This document shows, piece by piece, positions 36,482-45,190 of a DNA stretch of 64,000 bases. How positions within the stretch are numbered: the stretch's first letter is position 1; every line of letters begins with the position of its first letter. Both the position numbers and the translations under genes were made by a program. Below the pieces are notes generated by a model, which was not told the DNA's origin, did no database searches, and worked only from the letters and a program-made list of their open reading frames with translations. Source of the stretch: Methanoculleus taiwanensis (GTDB lineage: Archaea > Halobacteriota > Methanomicrobia > Methanomicrobiales > Methanoculleaceae); contig NZ_LHQS01000003.1 of the NCBI RefSeq assembly GCF_004102725.1, forward strand, positions 1 through 64,000, read 5' to 3'.

Positions 36482-37489
36482 TCACTCTTTTCTTGCGGAG
36501 AACCCGCGGTACTTCTCCTGCTCAAGGAGAGCGTCGAGGATCACGAGCGCCGTCATGCACTCGGCGACCGGCACGATCCGCACGGCGATGCAGGGGTCGT
36601 GACGACCGCCGATCCGTATCTTCCGCTCGTCTCCGCCCGTATCGATCGTCGCCTGCTCCATCTCGATCGAGGGCGTGGGCTTGACGGCGATCCTTGCCAC
36701 GATCGGCTGACCGGTGCTGATCCCACCGAGGATCCCGCCGGCGTTATTGCCGGCGAACCCGTCAGGGGTGATCGGATCGTTGTTCTCGCTCCCGCGCATC
36801 CGTGCTGCGGCGAACCCGGCTCCGATCTCGACGCCCTTCACCGCACCGATGCCCATAAGGGCGGCGGCGATCAGTGCGTCGAGCTTCGCAAAGACCGGAT
36901 CGCCGAGCCCCGCCGGACACCCGGAGACGACGACCTCCACGATCCCGCCGACGGAGTCACCCTCCTGCCGTGCGGTGCGGATCGCCTCTTCCATCCCTTC
37001 GGGAGTGGTCTTTCCGTGGATCTCAGAGATCCGCCCGGCAACACCGATCCCGTAGCGCTCGAGGCATTTTGCCGCAACCGCGCCTGCCGCGACGCGGGAG
37101 AGCGTCTCCCGGCCGGAACTCCGTCCGCCTCCCCGGTGGTCGCGGATACCGTACTTCGCGGTGTACGAGTAGTCGGCGTGGCCGGGGCGGAAGATATCGC
37201 GGAGCGCGTCGTAGTCGCCGGACTCCTGATTCCGGTTGTAGACGACGAGAGCGATCGGCGTCCCGGTCGTGACGCCCTCGAAGGTGCCGGAGAGGATCTC
37301 GACTCTGTCCGCCTCTCTCCTGGGGGAGACCAGGCTGCTCGTCCCCGGCCTCCTCCTGTCGAGGCAGGGTTGGATATCCGCCTCGGTGAGGGCGATACCG
37401 GCGGGGCAGCCGTCGATGACGGCGCCGAGCGCCTTTCCGTGGCTTTCGCCGAAGGTCGTTACCCGAAAGTTTCTCCCAAACGTATTCAT
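36482..37489 (-). CDS. aroC: Chorismate synthase
   Basis: A 335-residue FMN-dependent enzyme turning EPSP into chorismate. The start [20 protein letters not shown] overlaps the preceding aroK-aroE stop by four bases (ATGA). Signatures [36 protein letters not shown] and [19 protein letters not shown] are intact, with the conserved FMN/EPSP-binding Arg and His residues. It is the last gene of the minus-strand aromatic operon. Confidence 0.96.
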   Translation of the reverse strand: MNTFGRNFRVTTFGESHGKALGAVIDGCPAGIALTEADIQPCLDRRRPGTSSLVSPRREADRVEILSGTFEGVTTGTPIALVVYNRNQESGDYDALRDIFRPGHADYSYTAKYGIRDHRGGGRSSGRETLSRVAAGAVAAKCLERYGIGVAGRISEIHGKTTPEGMEEAIRTARQEGDSVGGIVEVVVSGCPAGLGDPVFAKLDALIAAALMGIGAVKGVEIGAGFAAARMRGSENNDPITPDGFAGNNAGGILGGISTGQPIVARIAVKPTPSIEMEQATIDTGGDERKIRIGGRHDPCIAVRIVPVAECMTALVILDALLEQEKYRGFSARKE

Positions 37490-38820
37490 TGCATCATCTC
37501 CCGCACGCACGCCGCGTCAACGGCGATGCCGGTGATCAGGCGGAACTGCGCTGCGGCCTGGTGGACGAACATCTCGGTGCCCGGGATAGTCTCGCAGCCC
37601 ATCATCCGCGCCTCCCGGATGAGCTTCGTCTCGGGGGGTGTGTAGACGAGGTCGAAGACCGTCATCCCCCGCTCGAGACGGTCTGCCGGAAGAGGGCTCC
37701 GCCTCGCATCTTCCATCCCGACCGGGGTCGTGTTGACGACGACGTCGGTGTCCCGCCCCTCGAACTCGTCGAACCCGCCCCACGCGCATCCGAACCGTTC
37801 CGCAAGAATCCGGGCTCGCTCGCGGGTCCGGTTCAGCACGGTCACCGCCATGTCGAGATCCCGGAGCGCGTAGACCGTCGCCGCTGCCGCACCTCCCGCA
37901 CCGAGCACGACCGCTCTCGCACCCCGCCGGTGCTCGAGCGGCATCTTCACGCCGAGCCAGTCGGTGTTGAATCCGTGCAGCCTTCCGCCGCACTGGACAA
38001 CCGTGTTGACCGCCCCGATTGCGGCGGCATCCGCGTCGACCTCATCGAGGAACGGAATAATATCCTGCTTGAACGGGATGGTGACGGAGAGCCCCCGGAC
38101 GTCGAGGGCGCGTGCGAGCCTGACGATCGGTTCTACCGTAGGCCACTCGAACCGCGTATAGTAGTAATGTAACCCGTACTCCTCAAAGAGCCTGTTGTAG
38201 AGGGCGGGGCTCCTGCTGTGCGAGCAGGGGTTGCCGGCGATGCCGCAGATCCGGGTGAGCGGGTCGCGCTCTCGCACCGCCATAAGGTCCCCCGGAACGC
38301 TGAAGCCGCCCGGCATCGCCGGCACTGCGGTGAGCAGGGCGGCAAGCTTCTCGACAGTCTCCCCGACGCTGCATGAGCCGGTATCGATGCAGACATCAGC
38401 GCTTGAAAGGTATGCGAGCCGTCTCTCTCGGAGAACCTCGCGTATCTCATCCCGAAGCGGGAGCACCGTGAGCCCCGGCCGGTCGCTGCCCCGGATACGC
38501 TCCTCGATGACTGCAGGATCGGCCGTCAGCAGAACAACCGTCCCGTCCCTGCGGAGCATCGCCACGTTCGCCGGGTCGGTGACCGCCCCTCCGCCGGTGC
38601 TGACGACACCGTTGAAATTCCGGAGCGACGCGATAACCTCTCTCTCGATACGCCGGAACGCCGTTTCGCCCCGTTGCTCGAAGATCTCCGGGATAGCGAT
38701 CCCCGCCTTCTCCTCGATCAGGGCATCGGTATCGGCAAACGGAAGGCCGAGGCGGTGAGCAAGCCGCCGTCCGACGGCCGTCTTCCCGGTGCCCCGATAC
38801 CCGGTCAGGACGATCTTCAT
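37486..38820 (-). CDS. aroK-aroE: Fused shikimate kinase (P-loop type) and shikimate dehydrogenase
   Basis: A 444-residue bifunctional protein. Residues 1-165 are a bacterial-type AroK: Walker [12 protein letters not shown], the shikimate-binding Asp in [19 protein letters not shown] and STGGGAVTD. Residues ~185-440 are Aro[15 protein letters not shown], catalytic Lys in TIPFKQD, Asp in [12 protein letters not shown] loop [12 protein letters not shown] and the final [11 protein letters not shown]. It performs two consecutive steps, dehydroshikimate to shikimate to shikimate 3-phosphate. Archaea generally use an unrelated GHMP-type shikimate kinase, so the P-loop domain is unusual. It overlaps both neighbours by ATGA. 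Confidence 0.93.
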   Translation of the reverse strand: MKIVLTGYRGTGKTAVGRRLAHRLGLPFADTDALIEEKAGIAIPEIFEQRGETAFRRIEREVIASLRNFNGVVSTGGGAVTDPANVAMLRRDGTVVLLTADPAVIEERIRGSDRPGLTVLPLRDEIREVLRERRLAYLSSADVCIDTGSCSVGETVEKLAALLTAVPAMPGGFSVPGDLMAVRERDPLTRICGIAGNPCSHSRSPALYNRLFEEYGLHYYYTRFEWPTVEPIVRLARALDVRGLSVTIPFKQDIIPFLDEVDADAAAIGAVNTVVQCGGRLHGFNTDWLGVKMPLEHRRGARAVVLGAGGAAAATVYALRDLDMAVTVLNRTRERARILAERFGCAWGGFDEFEGRDTDVVVNTTPVGMEDARRSPLPADRLERGMTVFDLVYTPPETKLIREARMMGCETIPGTEMFVHQAAAQFRLITGIAVDAACVREMMQ

Positions 38821-40085
38821 AGCAGCCCCGCTCCTCTGAGGGCGTCCCAGAACCCGGGGAACGACTTGCCGACGCACTCCGCATCCCGGATCGTCATCCC
38901 CCCGACCCCGAGGCCGAGGACGGCGAAGCTCATGGCAGTCCTGTGATCGTCGACCGGGTTGACCGTCACGCCGTGCAGCGGGGCGGGGGTGATGGTGATC
39001 CGGTCGGCGCCGACCGAGACGCCGGCCCCCATCCTCTGCAGGTTCTCTGCCGTGACCCGGACGCGGTCGCTCTCCTTGTACTGCAGGTGCCCGACCCCGG
39101 TGATCGTCGTCGGCGTCGCTGCCGTGGCCGCCACGACCGCGAGGGTCTGGACCGTATCAGGCGCGGAGGACATATCGATGGTGATGCCGAAGAGTTCGTC
39201 CTCCCGCGTGACGGTCACCGTATCGCCCGATGCCGCAACGAGGCACCCCATCGCTTCGAGCGCGTCGAGGAACCGCCGGTCGCCCTGCACCGACGCGGGG
39301 GAGAGGCAGTTTACGCGGACGGTGCCGCCGCAGATCGCTGCAACGGCGAAGAAGTAGGAGGCCGACGAGTAGTCGCCCTCGACGGTGTACTCCCTGCCGG
39401 TGTAGCGGGTGCCGCGCCGCACCCGGAACCGCGTATACCCATCCCGCCCGACCGTGGCGCCGAACGCCTCCATGACGTCGACCGTCACGTCGAGGTACGA
39501 GCGGGATGCAGGCATCTCCGGGACTTTGAGCTCGACGTCGCCGTCGGCGGAGGGTCCGGCCATCAGGATCGAGGATATGAACTGGCTGCTCATACTCGCA
39601 TCGACGGCGGCCGTCCCGCCGGAGAAGCGCCCCTCGACCCGTATCGGGGGATAGCCGGATCTCCCGAGGTACGCGACCTCGCCGCCAAGGGCACGGAGCG
39701 CCTCGACGAGCGGTCCGAGAGGCCGTTCCAGCATCCGCCGGTTCCCGGTGAGCACCACCGGACGCGGCGAGACGAGGGCTATCGAGGAGAGGAGCCGGAG
39801 ACTCGTCCCGGAGTTGCCGAGATCGAGCGTGACCGGATCTCCGCCCGGAAGCGCCCCGCCGGTTCCGTCGATGACGATCTCGTTGTCACCCCAGTCGACC
39901 GGGACGCCGAGGCTCCGGAGCGCCCGGGCGGTCAGGCGGGTATCCTCGGCGTCGAGCGGGCGGCAGATCCGGCTCCGGCCCGCAGCGAGCGAGGCGGCGA
40001 TCAGCGCCCGGTGAGTATAGCTCTTCGAGGGCGGAGCAGAGAAGGTAACGTCCACCACGGGACTCCGGGAGATGTTTACGTCCAT
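38817..40085 (-). CDS. aroA: EPSP synthase (3-phosphoshikimate 1-carboxyvinyltransferase)
   Basis: A 422-residue enzyme joining phosphoenolpyruvate to shikimate 3-phosphate. The start at 40085 gives DVNISRSPVVDVTFSAPPSK; further upstream residues are not family-like. Signatures are SAPPSKSYTHRAL, LGNSGTSLRLLSS, SSQFISSILMAGP and the late YKESDRVRVTAENL. It overlaps pheA by ten nt and the kinase/dehydrogenase gene by four, so it is part of one translationally coupled operon. Confidence 0.95.
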   Translation of the reverse strand: MDVNISRSPVVDVTFSAPPSKSYTHRALIAASLAAGRSRICRPLDAEDTRLTARALRSLGVPVDWGDNEIVIDGTGGALPGGDPVTLDLGNSGTSLRLLSSIALVSPRPVVLTGNRRMLERPLGPLVEALRALGGEVAYLGRSGYPPIRVEGRFSGGTAAVDASMSSQFISSILMAGPSADGDVELKVPEMPASRSYLDVTVDVMEAFGATVGRDGYTRFRVRRGTRYTGREYTVEGDYSSASYFFAVAAICGGTVRVNCLSPASVQGDRRFLDALEAMGCLVAASGDTVTVTREDELFGITIDMSSAPDTVQTLAVVAATAATPTTITGVGHLQYKESDRVRVTAENLQRMGAGVSVGADRITITPAPLHGVTVNPVDDHRTAMSFAVLGLGVGGMTIRDAECVGKSFPGFWDALRGAGLL

Positions 40086-40873
40086 GCCGGCACCTCCCTT
40101 CGGGTGTAGCAGCCGAGCTCTTTGACCACGGTCATCCTTCTGAGGTCTTCCCTCGCCTCCTCCCACCCGGGTGCGAGATCGAAATCGATGAAGAAGACAT
40201 ACTGCCCCATCCCCCGCCGGGAGGGGCGCGACTCGATCCTCGTTAAGTTGATAGAGCGGGAGGCAAAGACCCCGAGAAGGTCATGGAGCAGGCCGGCCCG
40301 GTTCGCAGCCGGGTCGACGAGGATGCTGCATCTCGTGCAGCCTGCGTCGTCCCGCGGCGTCGCCGATATCCGGACGAACCGGGTGACGTTCTCGCTGCTG
40401 TTCTGCACATCCCGCCGCAGAACCGGGAGCCGGTAGATCTCTGCGGCGCTCAAGGAGACAACGGCTCCCGCATCCTCACGCTCGAGCATGGCAAGCGCAC
40501 TCGCCGCGTTGCTGCTGGTATGCACGATCCCGACCCCGAGCCGGTCGAGGAAACCGCTGCACTGCTCGTGCGTCTGGGGGTGGGCGTAGATCACAGCAAG
40601 GTCGCCGGGATCGCATCGGGCTGCAAAATGGTGGCGGATCGGCATGTACGCTTCCTCGACGATGAAGACGTTGGCATCCTGAAGCCCCCTGAGGGTCGAC
40701 CCGACACCGCCCGCTTCGCTGTTCTCGATCGGCACGAGGCCGTCCGACTCTCCGGAGGCGACCGCCCCGATGATCTTTCCGATCGTAGGGAGCAGCTCGA
40801 TATCGTCGCCGTAGAGCCGGAGGGCAAGTTCGTGGCTGAAGGTTCCGGCAGGGCCGAGCGTTAGAACGGTCAT
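40076..40873 (-). CDS. pheA: Prephenate dehydratase with ACT domain
   Basis: A 265-residue enzyme giving phenylpyruvate from prephenate. LGPAGTFSHELALRL starts the catalytic domain, followed by VPIENSEAGGVGSTL and the catalytic NVTRFVRI (Thr-Arg-Phe). An ACT domain at about 185-260 (NRAGLLHDLLGVFASRSINL with the IESRP phenylalanine-binding motif) implies feedback inhibition by Phe. No chorismate mutase domain is fused. It starts within the tyrA stop (ATGA overlap). Confidence 0.95.
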   Translation of the reverse strand: MTVLTLGPAGTFSHELALRLYGDDIELLPTIGKIIGAVASGESDGLVPIENSEAGGVGSTLRGLQDANVFIVEEAYMPIRHHFAARCDPGDLAVIYAHPQTHEQCSGFLDRLGVGIVHTSSNAASALAMLEREDAGAVVSLSAAEIYRLPVLRRDVQNSSENVTRFVRISATPRDDAGCTRCSILVDPAANRAGLLHDLLGVFASRSINLTRIESRPSRRGMGQYVFFIDFDLAPGWEEAREDLRRMTVVKELGCYTRREVPAWT

Positions 40874-41694
40874 CGCGTCACCATATACCTGATAAGATCG
40901 TCGGTCTCTTCCGTGGCGGTTTTCCCATAGGAGGCGTAGTGATCGGTGTTCTTCGCGAAGAACTCACGGAAGGCAGCAGGATCGCCCGCTTCCACGATGG
41001 TGCGGAGATGCTTTACGGCATCCTCGAACGCTGCCAGTACCTCGGGCACGGCCGGATTTTCCCGGAGCATATCGCCGTAGAGGTCGGCGTCCTGGGCGAG
41101 CAGCCGCCCGATCAGACCCATCTGGATCCGGTAGATCGGGCTTGTGAACGCAAGCGACTCCTCAACGTCCACCCCGGTACGCCGGATCGTATCGGCCGCA
41201 CAGAGGGTTGCAAAGTGCGTCAGCCCCTGGATGACCGCCATCATCCGGTCATGCTCCTCGGGCGTCGCGAATGTCAGTACCGCTCCCTGCTCGCGGAAGA
41301 CGCCGAGCAGGCGGTCGAGCGCCGCCCCGCCGCACCGTGCGGGAGTGACGATGATCGTCTGGTTTCGGAGCGACTCCGCACCGGGTCCGAACATCGGGTG
41401 CAGTCCCACGACAGCGGCTTTCGTGGCGAGCATCGCGCGGACGGGCTCCACCTTCAGCGAGGTGATGTCGCAGAGGATCTGCTCCTCCGTAAGCACCGGG
41501 GCAACCTCGCCGATAACCTCTATCGTCCTTCTTATCGGAACCGCGACCATGACCGCGTCCGCTCTCTCCGCCACTTCGCGGTTCGAAAGCGGCGTTTCCG
41601 GTCCCGATACAATGACGTCCCATCCGGCGGCAGCAAAGACGGACGCGAAGAACCGTCCCATCTTCCCGGTGCCGCCGATGATCCCTGCCAGCAT
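40870..41694 (-). CDS. tyrA: Prephenate dehydrogenase
   Basis: A 274-residue NAD(P)-dependent enzyme forming 4-hydroxyphenylpyruvate. The dinucleotide loop reads AGIIGGTGKMGRFFASVF, and GLHPMFGPGAES and the helix region MMAVIQGLTHFATLCAADT are typical. Neither an ACT nor a chorismate mutase domain is attached. The ATG at 41694 leaves a four-nt gap to the previous stop; an in-frame TTG five codons earlier would overlap it. It lies in the aromatic operon between the dehydroquinate synthase II gene and pheA. Confidence 0.93.
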   Translation of the reverse strand: MLAGIIGGTGKMGRFFASVFAAAGWDVIVSGPETPLSNREVAERADAVMVAVPIRRTIEVIGEVAPVLTEEQILCDITSLKVEPVRAMLATKAAVVGLHPMFGPGAESLRNQTIIVTPARCGGAALDRLLGVFREQGAVLTFATPEEHDRMMAVIQGLTHFATLCAADTIRRTGVDVEESLAFTSPIYRIQMGLIGRLLAQDADLYGDMLRENPAVPEVLAAFEDAVKHLRTIVEAGDPAAFREFFAKNTDHYASYGKTATEETDDLIRYMVTR

Positions 41695-41698
41695 GCGC

Positions 41699-42685
41699 TC
41701 ACTTCTCAAGGATCGTCTCCTTCACCGCGATCCCGAAGTGGCGGCCGCCCTCCGTCGCCGACCCGAGGATCCGGTCGCCCTCTTTGAGGTCGACGACCGA
41801 GATCGCACCGCCGTCCTCGGCGACGAGGCGTATCGTCTCGGCGTTCTGGAGGATCAGGCCGACGCGGGCGTCGCCTGACTCGGCCTCGACGAGGAGGAGC
41901 GGCCGGCGTTCAATCTTCACCCGCCCGACCACCGCATCGGTCGTCCTGCCGCCGCGTTCCGCGACCGCGACGTGGTCTCCGACCTTCAGGTCGGCGAGGT
42001 ACGCCGTCTTCCCGCCGGGAAGCATGATGTAGGCATGGACAGCACCGGCGTTGACACGGAACGGCCGGGGTGCCACGTAGGGGTTCTCGAGCGTCTCCGG
42101 GTGCACGAGCAGGAAGGCAGAGGAGGTGTTCCCGACGAGCATTCCCTGCCCGTCTGCGAGGAGCGAGCAGGTATCGACGCAGACCCGGTCGCCCATCCCG
42201 ACCGGCCGGATGCCGGTGACGGTGAAAGGAATGAGGGCGGTGCTCCCCCCGGAGGCGGATACCAGCGATGCGACTTCACGGATGACGGCCGGATCGCGGG
42301 TCTTCAGCAGAATTCCCGCAACACCGCGCTCAAGGACGGTCAGCGCGATCTCCGCTTCGGCACGGCTCGTCACGGCCGCGATGATACGATCGGACGCCGC
42401 GACCAGATTCTCGAGCGGGATCACCGTCCAGTCCCCGGTGCTGACGATCACGTATCCCTTCCGCGAGAGCCTGACCGCCTCCTCTTCACTCTCCTTGTCC
42501 ACGATCGCGACCTCGAAGACATCTTCCCCGGGGACAAGGTCGCCGCCCGGGGCGATCGCCGTCGTCCGGGCAAGTTCGCGGAGGTCTTCCGCACGGTCGA
42601 CCACGAGGGCATCCGCACCGCTCTCGATGGCGGTCGTGGCAAGATCCTTATCCCACGGCCGGATATCGACCCAGAAGATCTTCAT
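41699..42685 (-). CDS. aroB': 3-dehydroquinate synthase II
   Basis: A 328-residue archaeal DHQ synthase II, unrelated to bacterial AroB. It uses NAD to deaminate and cyclise 2-amino-3,7-dideoxy-threo-hept-6-ulosonate to 3-dehydroquinate. MKIFWVDIRPWDKDLATTAI, the central RPVGMGDRVCVDTCSLL, GMLVGNTSSAFLLVHPE and AGAVHAYIMLPGGKTAYLADL are family hallmarks, and length is typical. The ATG overlaps the upstream stop (ATGA). Confidence 0.96.
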   Translation of the reverse strand: MKIFWVDIRPWDKDLATTAIESGADALVVDRAEDLRELARTTAIAPGGDLVPGEDVFEVAIVDKESEEEAVRLSRKGYVIVSTGDWTVIPLENLVAASDRIIAAVTSRAEAEIALTVLERGVAGILLKTRDPAVIREVASLVSASGGSTALIPFTVTGIRPVGMGDRVCVDTCSLLADGQGMLVGNTSSAFLLVHPETLENPYVAPRPFRVNAGAVHAYIMLPGGKTAYLADLKVGDHVAVAERGGRTTDAVVGRVKIERRPLLLVEAESGDARVGLILQNAETIRLVAEDGGAISVVDLKEGDRILGSATEGGRHFGIAVKETILEK

Positions 42686-43467
42686 CCTTCCATCTCCAGC
42701 GCCCGGGCAGGGTCGGTTCCGTCGTGCACCACCCGGCAGATCGCCTGAATGAACTGGCGCGGATTATCGCGCTGGAACGCGTTCCTGCCCATGCAGACAC
42801 CGGCGGCTCCTGCCGCCACGGCCTCCCGGATGGTCGTCAGTGTCTCGATGTCGCCGCCTTTCTCACCTCCCGCGACCATCACGGGAACCGAGCATGCATC
42901 CGTGATCTGGCGGAACGACGCCGCATCCCCGGTGTAGTTCGTCTTGATGAGGTCGGCACCGAGTTCCTCCGCCACCCGGACGCAGTGGCCGAGTGCCGTC
43001 GGAGAAGTCGGATCGATCCCTTCGCCGCGGGGGTAGATCATGATGAGGAGCGGCATTCCCCAGCGGTTGCACTCTTTCGAGACCTGCCCTGCGGACTCGA
43101 TCATCCTTGATTCGTTCGGCGCACCGAGATTGATATGGATCGAGACCGCGTCCGCACCGAGAGCGATCGCCTCCTCGACGGTGCAGACGAGCACCTTGTC
43201 GTTCGGGTCGGGGTTCATCGAGGTGCTTGCCGAGAGATGGACGATGAGCCCGATATCCCGGCCGTGCTTCCGGTGGCCGCCCTTGACCATCCCTTTATGC
43301 AGGACGATGGCGTTTGCACCCGCTTCGCTGACCTCGGAGACGATCTCCGTCATGTTGCGGAGCCCTTCGATCTGCCCGAGCGTAAACCCGTGATCCATGG
43401 GGATGATCACCGATCTGCCCGTATTCCGGTTCATGATTCGTTCAAGCCGTATCTCTTTTCCTATCAT
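42682..43467 (-). CDS. 2-amino-3,7-dideoxy-D-threo-hept-6-ulosonate synthase, copy 2
   Basis: A 261-residue class I aldolase of the DhnA-like family that condenses aspartate semialdehyde with 6-deoxy-5-ketofructose 1-phosphate. Residues equivalent to the known catalytic set are present: Asp in PMDHGFTLG, Tyr in IMYPRGEG and the Schiff-base Lys in LIKTNYTGDA. GGTGAG lies just ahead of the ATG at 43467; an in-frame GTG at 43476 would overlap the upstream stop. It is a diverged tandem paralog of the next gene, and one of the two may act mainly as a fructose-bisphosphate aldolase. Confidence 0.88.
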   Translation of the reverse strand: MIGKEIRLERIMNRNTGRSVIIPMDHGFTLGQIEGLRNMTEIVSEVSEAGANAIVLHKGMVKGGHRKHGRDIGLIVHLSASTSMNPDPNDKVLVCTVEEAIALGADAVSIHINLGAPNESRMIESAGQVSKECNRWGMPLLIMIYPRGEGIDPTSPTALGHCVRVAEELGADLIKTNYTGDAASFRQITDACSVPVMVAGGEKGGDIETLTTIREAVAAGAAGVCMGRNAFQRDNPRQFIQAICRVVHDGTDPARALEMEG

Positions 43468-43472
43468 CTCTC

Positions 43473-44264
43473 TCACCCTCTCAGGATCTCAACTGCTTCG
43501 TCTGCCCGCTTTCCTTCGTGTACAATGAGCGCCGCGGCCCGCATCAGCTTCTCCGGAGCGGGGTGCTGGAACGCGTTCCTCCCGATGGAGATACCGGCAG
43601 CGCCGCCTTCCATCGCCCCCTCGATCAGTTCGAGGATGGCCATATCGTCGGTCTTGGACCCGCCGGCGACGACCACCGGAACCGGGCAGCCCCGCGTGAC
43701 CTCGCGGAAACTGTCGGGGTCGCCGGTGTAGACGGTCTTGACGATATCAGCGCCGAGCTCCGCCGCCACCCGGGCGGCGAGTTTGACGTGTTCGACGTCG
43801 TGCTCGTTCCCGATCTTCGTGCCGCGGGGGTACATCATCGCAAGCAGCGGCATCCCCCACTCCATGCACTCGATCGCCACCCGCCCGAGGTCTTCGAGCA
43901 TGCGGGCTTCCGAGTTCGCACCGACGTTGATATGCACCGAGACACCGTCCGCTCCCATCTTAAGTGCGTTCGTGACGGTATTGACGAGCACCTTATCGTT
44001 CGGGTCAGGCCCGACGGCGGTGCTCGCCGAGAGATGGAGGATGAGCCCGACGTCTCTGCCGTGCCGCCGGTGGCCGTGCAGGGCAAGCCCCATATGCCCG
44101 ATCACCACGTTTGCCCCGCCCCCCGCCACGAGGTCGATGGTCTTTCCGAGGTCAATCAGCCCCGGGATTGGCCCAACCGTAACACCGTGATCCATCGGTA
44201 CGATGATGGTCTTTCCGGTATTACGATCCATGATACGTTCCATGCGAATTTCTTTTCCTCTCAT
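43473..44264 (-). CDS. 2-amino-3,7-dideoxy-D-threo-hept-6-ulosonate synthase, copy 1
   Basis: A 263-residue paralog of the downstream gene, leading the minus-strand aromatic operon. It has [26 protein letters not shown] and [13 protein letters not shown], matching the catalytic Asp, Tyr and Lys of the family, and the phosphate-binding [19 protein letters not shown] nine nt ahead supports the ATG at 44264. A TTATTATC element on minus near 44325-44333 is the likely TATA box of the operon. Its closer match to the usual VYTGDP form makes it the better candidate for the true synthase, by inference. Confidence 0.9.
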   Translation of the reverse strand: MRGKEIRMERIMDRNTGKTIIVPMDHGVTVGPIPGLIDLGKTIDLVAGGGANVVIGHMGLALHGHRRHGRDVGLILHLSASTAVGPDPNDKVLVNTVTNALKMGADGVSVHINVGANSEARMLEDLGRVAIECMEWGMPLLAMMYPRGTKIGNEHDVEHVKLAARVAAELGADIVKTVYTGDPDSFREVTRGCPVPVVVAGGSKTDDMAILELIEGAMEGGAAGISIGRNAFQHPAPEKLMRAAALIVHEGKRADEAVEILRG

Positions 44265-44518
44265 AGACAGATACTCCTCATCCGGCACGTCAGCGATTCT
44301 GGTGTGAAAACGCTTCAGTTCCGGGGATAATAACTAAAGGTGCTAAAAAAGCGGAAATAACTGCAGACAGGCAGGCACCATCCGGTGGACGAGCGAACCT
44401 GCAGAAGAAGTGTGTCGCTTTGACCTGCACGGCGGATAGATCCTTCGCTACCAGTGATAAAAGCATTCACCGGCGAAAAAACATTCACCACGCATTGATA
44501 GTATCATATTTCGTCAAT

Positions 44519-44612
44519 CTATAAATAGGTAAGCACGCAGGATGAGAATTGGCGAGGGGAGAAGAGACCGGGACTCGCCCCGGCAGATATCGACGCTGCC
44601 CTGCTTTTTCCG
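44519..44612 (+). ncRNA. Candidate small RNA: TATA box, two hairpins, T-run
   Basis: A strong TATA box CTATAAATA (44519-44527) predicts a start near 44550. There begins GGCGAG (44551-44556) pairing with CTCGCC (44574-44579), then GGCAG (44582-44586) pairing with CTGCC (44596-44600), then T5 at 44605-44609. CCGGG (44568-44572) can instead pair with CCCGG (44579-44583), which would disrupt both hairpins. No reading frame of note is inside. It runs towards the 3' end of the MBF1 gene on the other strand. Confidence 0.45.
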
Positions 44613-44635
44613 GATAAGAACTCTGTTCCTGCCGA

Positions 44636-45133
44636 TCACTTCCGGATCTTCTTAAATGAGATGACATCTCCGACGGTCGTCGCCATCCTGCCGCCGCCGC
44701 GTACCTCGGTCTCGTCGGCCGCGGAATCGATCAGCTTGATGCCGAGCGCCCGCTCGAGTTTCCTCCGGACAGCGTCTTCCGGAATCAGATCGCCTTTCTC
44801 GATCTTCTTGATCAGGATTTCACGCTCTTTCGTAGCGTGAGCGAGATCCAGCGTCGACCATTCCTTCTCTTCCCGGGCAGCGCGAATCCGCTCGGCGTAA
44901 TCGTCAACGATCTCGCCCTCAATCAGGTCGAAGACATCCCTCGGCCTTCTTCGGGGTTGCGGCGTCGAGGCTGCCGGCACTCCGGGCCTTCGCACAGGAG
45001 CTCCACCTCGCCGTGATTGCTGGATTTCCTTACCATATTTTGCACATTTGATGCATACACAGAGTTCTGCACCTTCAACCTGGACTGTCTTTGACGGTCC
45101 GTGGATAGGAGCGCCGCATAATTCACATTGCAT
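44636..45133 (-). CDS. Archaeal multiprotein bridging factor 1 homologue
   Basis: A 165-residue aMBF1: an N-terminal zinc ribbon (CELCG and CIKC pairs, residues ~3-33), a Pro/Arg-rich linker and a Cro-type HTH (about 80-135; AREEKEWSTLDLAHATKERE, then IKKIEKGDLIPEDAV). It is thought to work with the transcription or translation machinery. The ATG at 45133 starts MQCELCGAPIHGPSKTV as in other archaea; it lies close to an AT box, so the mRNA is leaderless or nearly so. It is divergent from the PAN1 gene with a 57-nt gap. Confidence 0.92.
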   Translation of the reverse strand: MQCELCGAPIHGPSKTVQVEGAELCVCIKCAKYGKEIQQSRRGGAPVRRPGVPAASTPQPRRRPRDVFDLIEGEIVDDYAERIRAAREEKEWSTLDLAHATKEREILIKKIEKGDLIPEDAVRRKLERALGIKLIDSAADETEVRGGGRMATTVGDVISFKKIRK

Positions 45134-45149
45134 AGTTCTCGCAAAGAAC

Positions 45150-45177
45150 TTTATATCCATTTTACCCTATATAATTA
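45150..45177. promoter_or_regulatory. Divergent promoter, MBF1 and PAN1
   Basis: Two AT boxes lie in the 57-nt gap: CTTTATAT (45150-45157) and CTATATAATT (45168-45177). Read on plus, the first puts transcription near 45179, just before the GAGGAG site (45181-45186) of PAN1. Read on minus, the second puts it near 45147, just before MBF1. Each box therefore lies closer to the gene it does not serve. Confidence 0.5.
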
Positions 45178-45190
45178 ATCGAGGAGACCT

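Noticed and set aside
44485-44667. A 60-codon minus frame in the gap after MBF1
   Set aside because: It overlaps the MBF1 3' end, has no start signal and coincides with the hairpin region that better fits an RNA.
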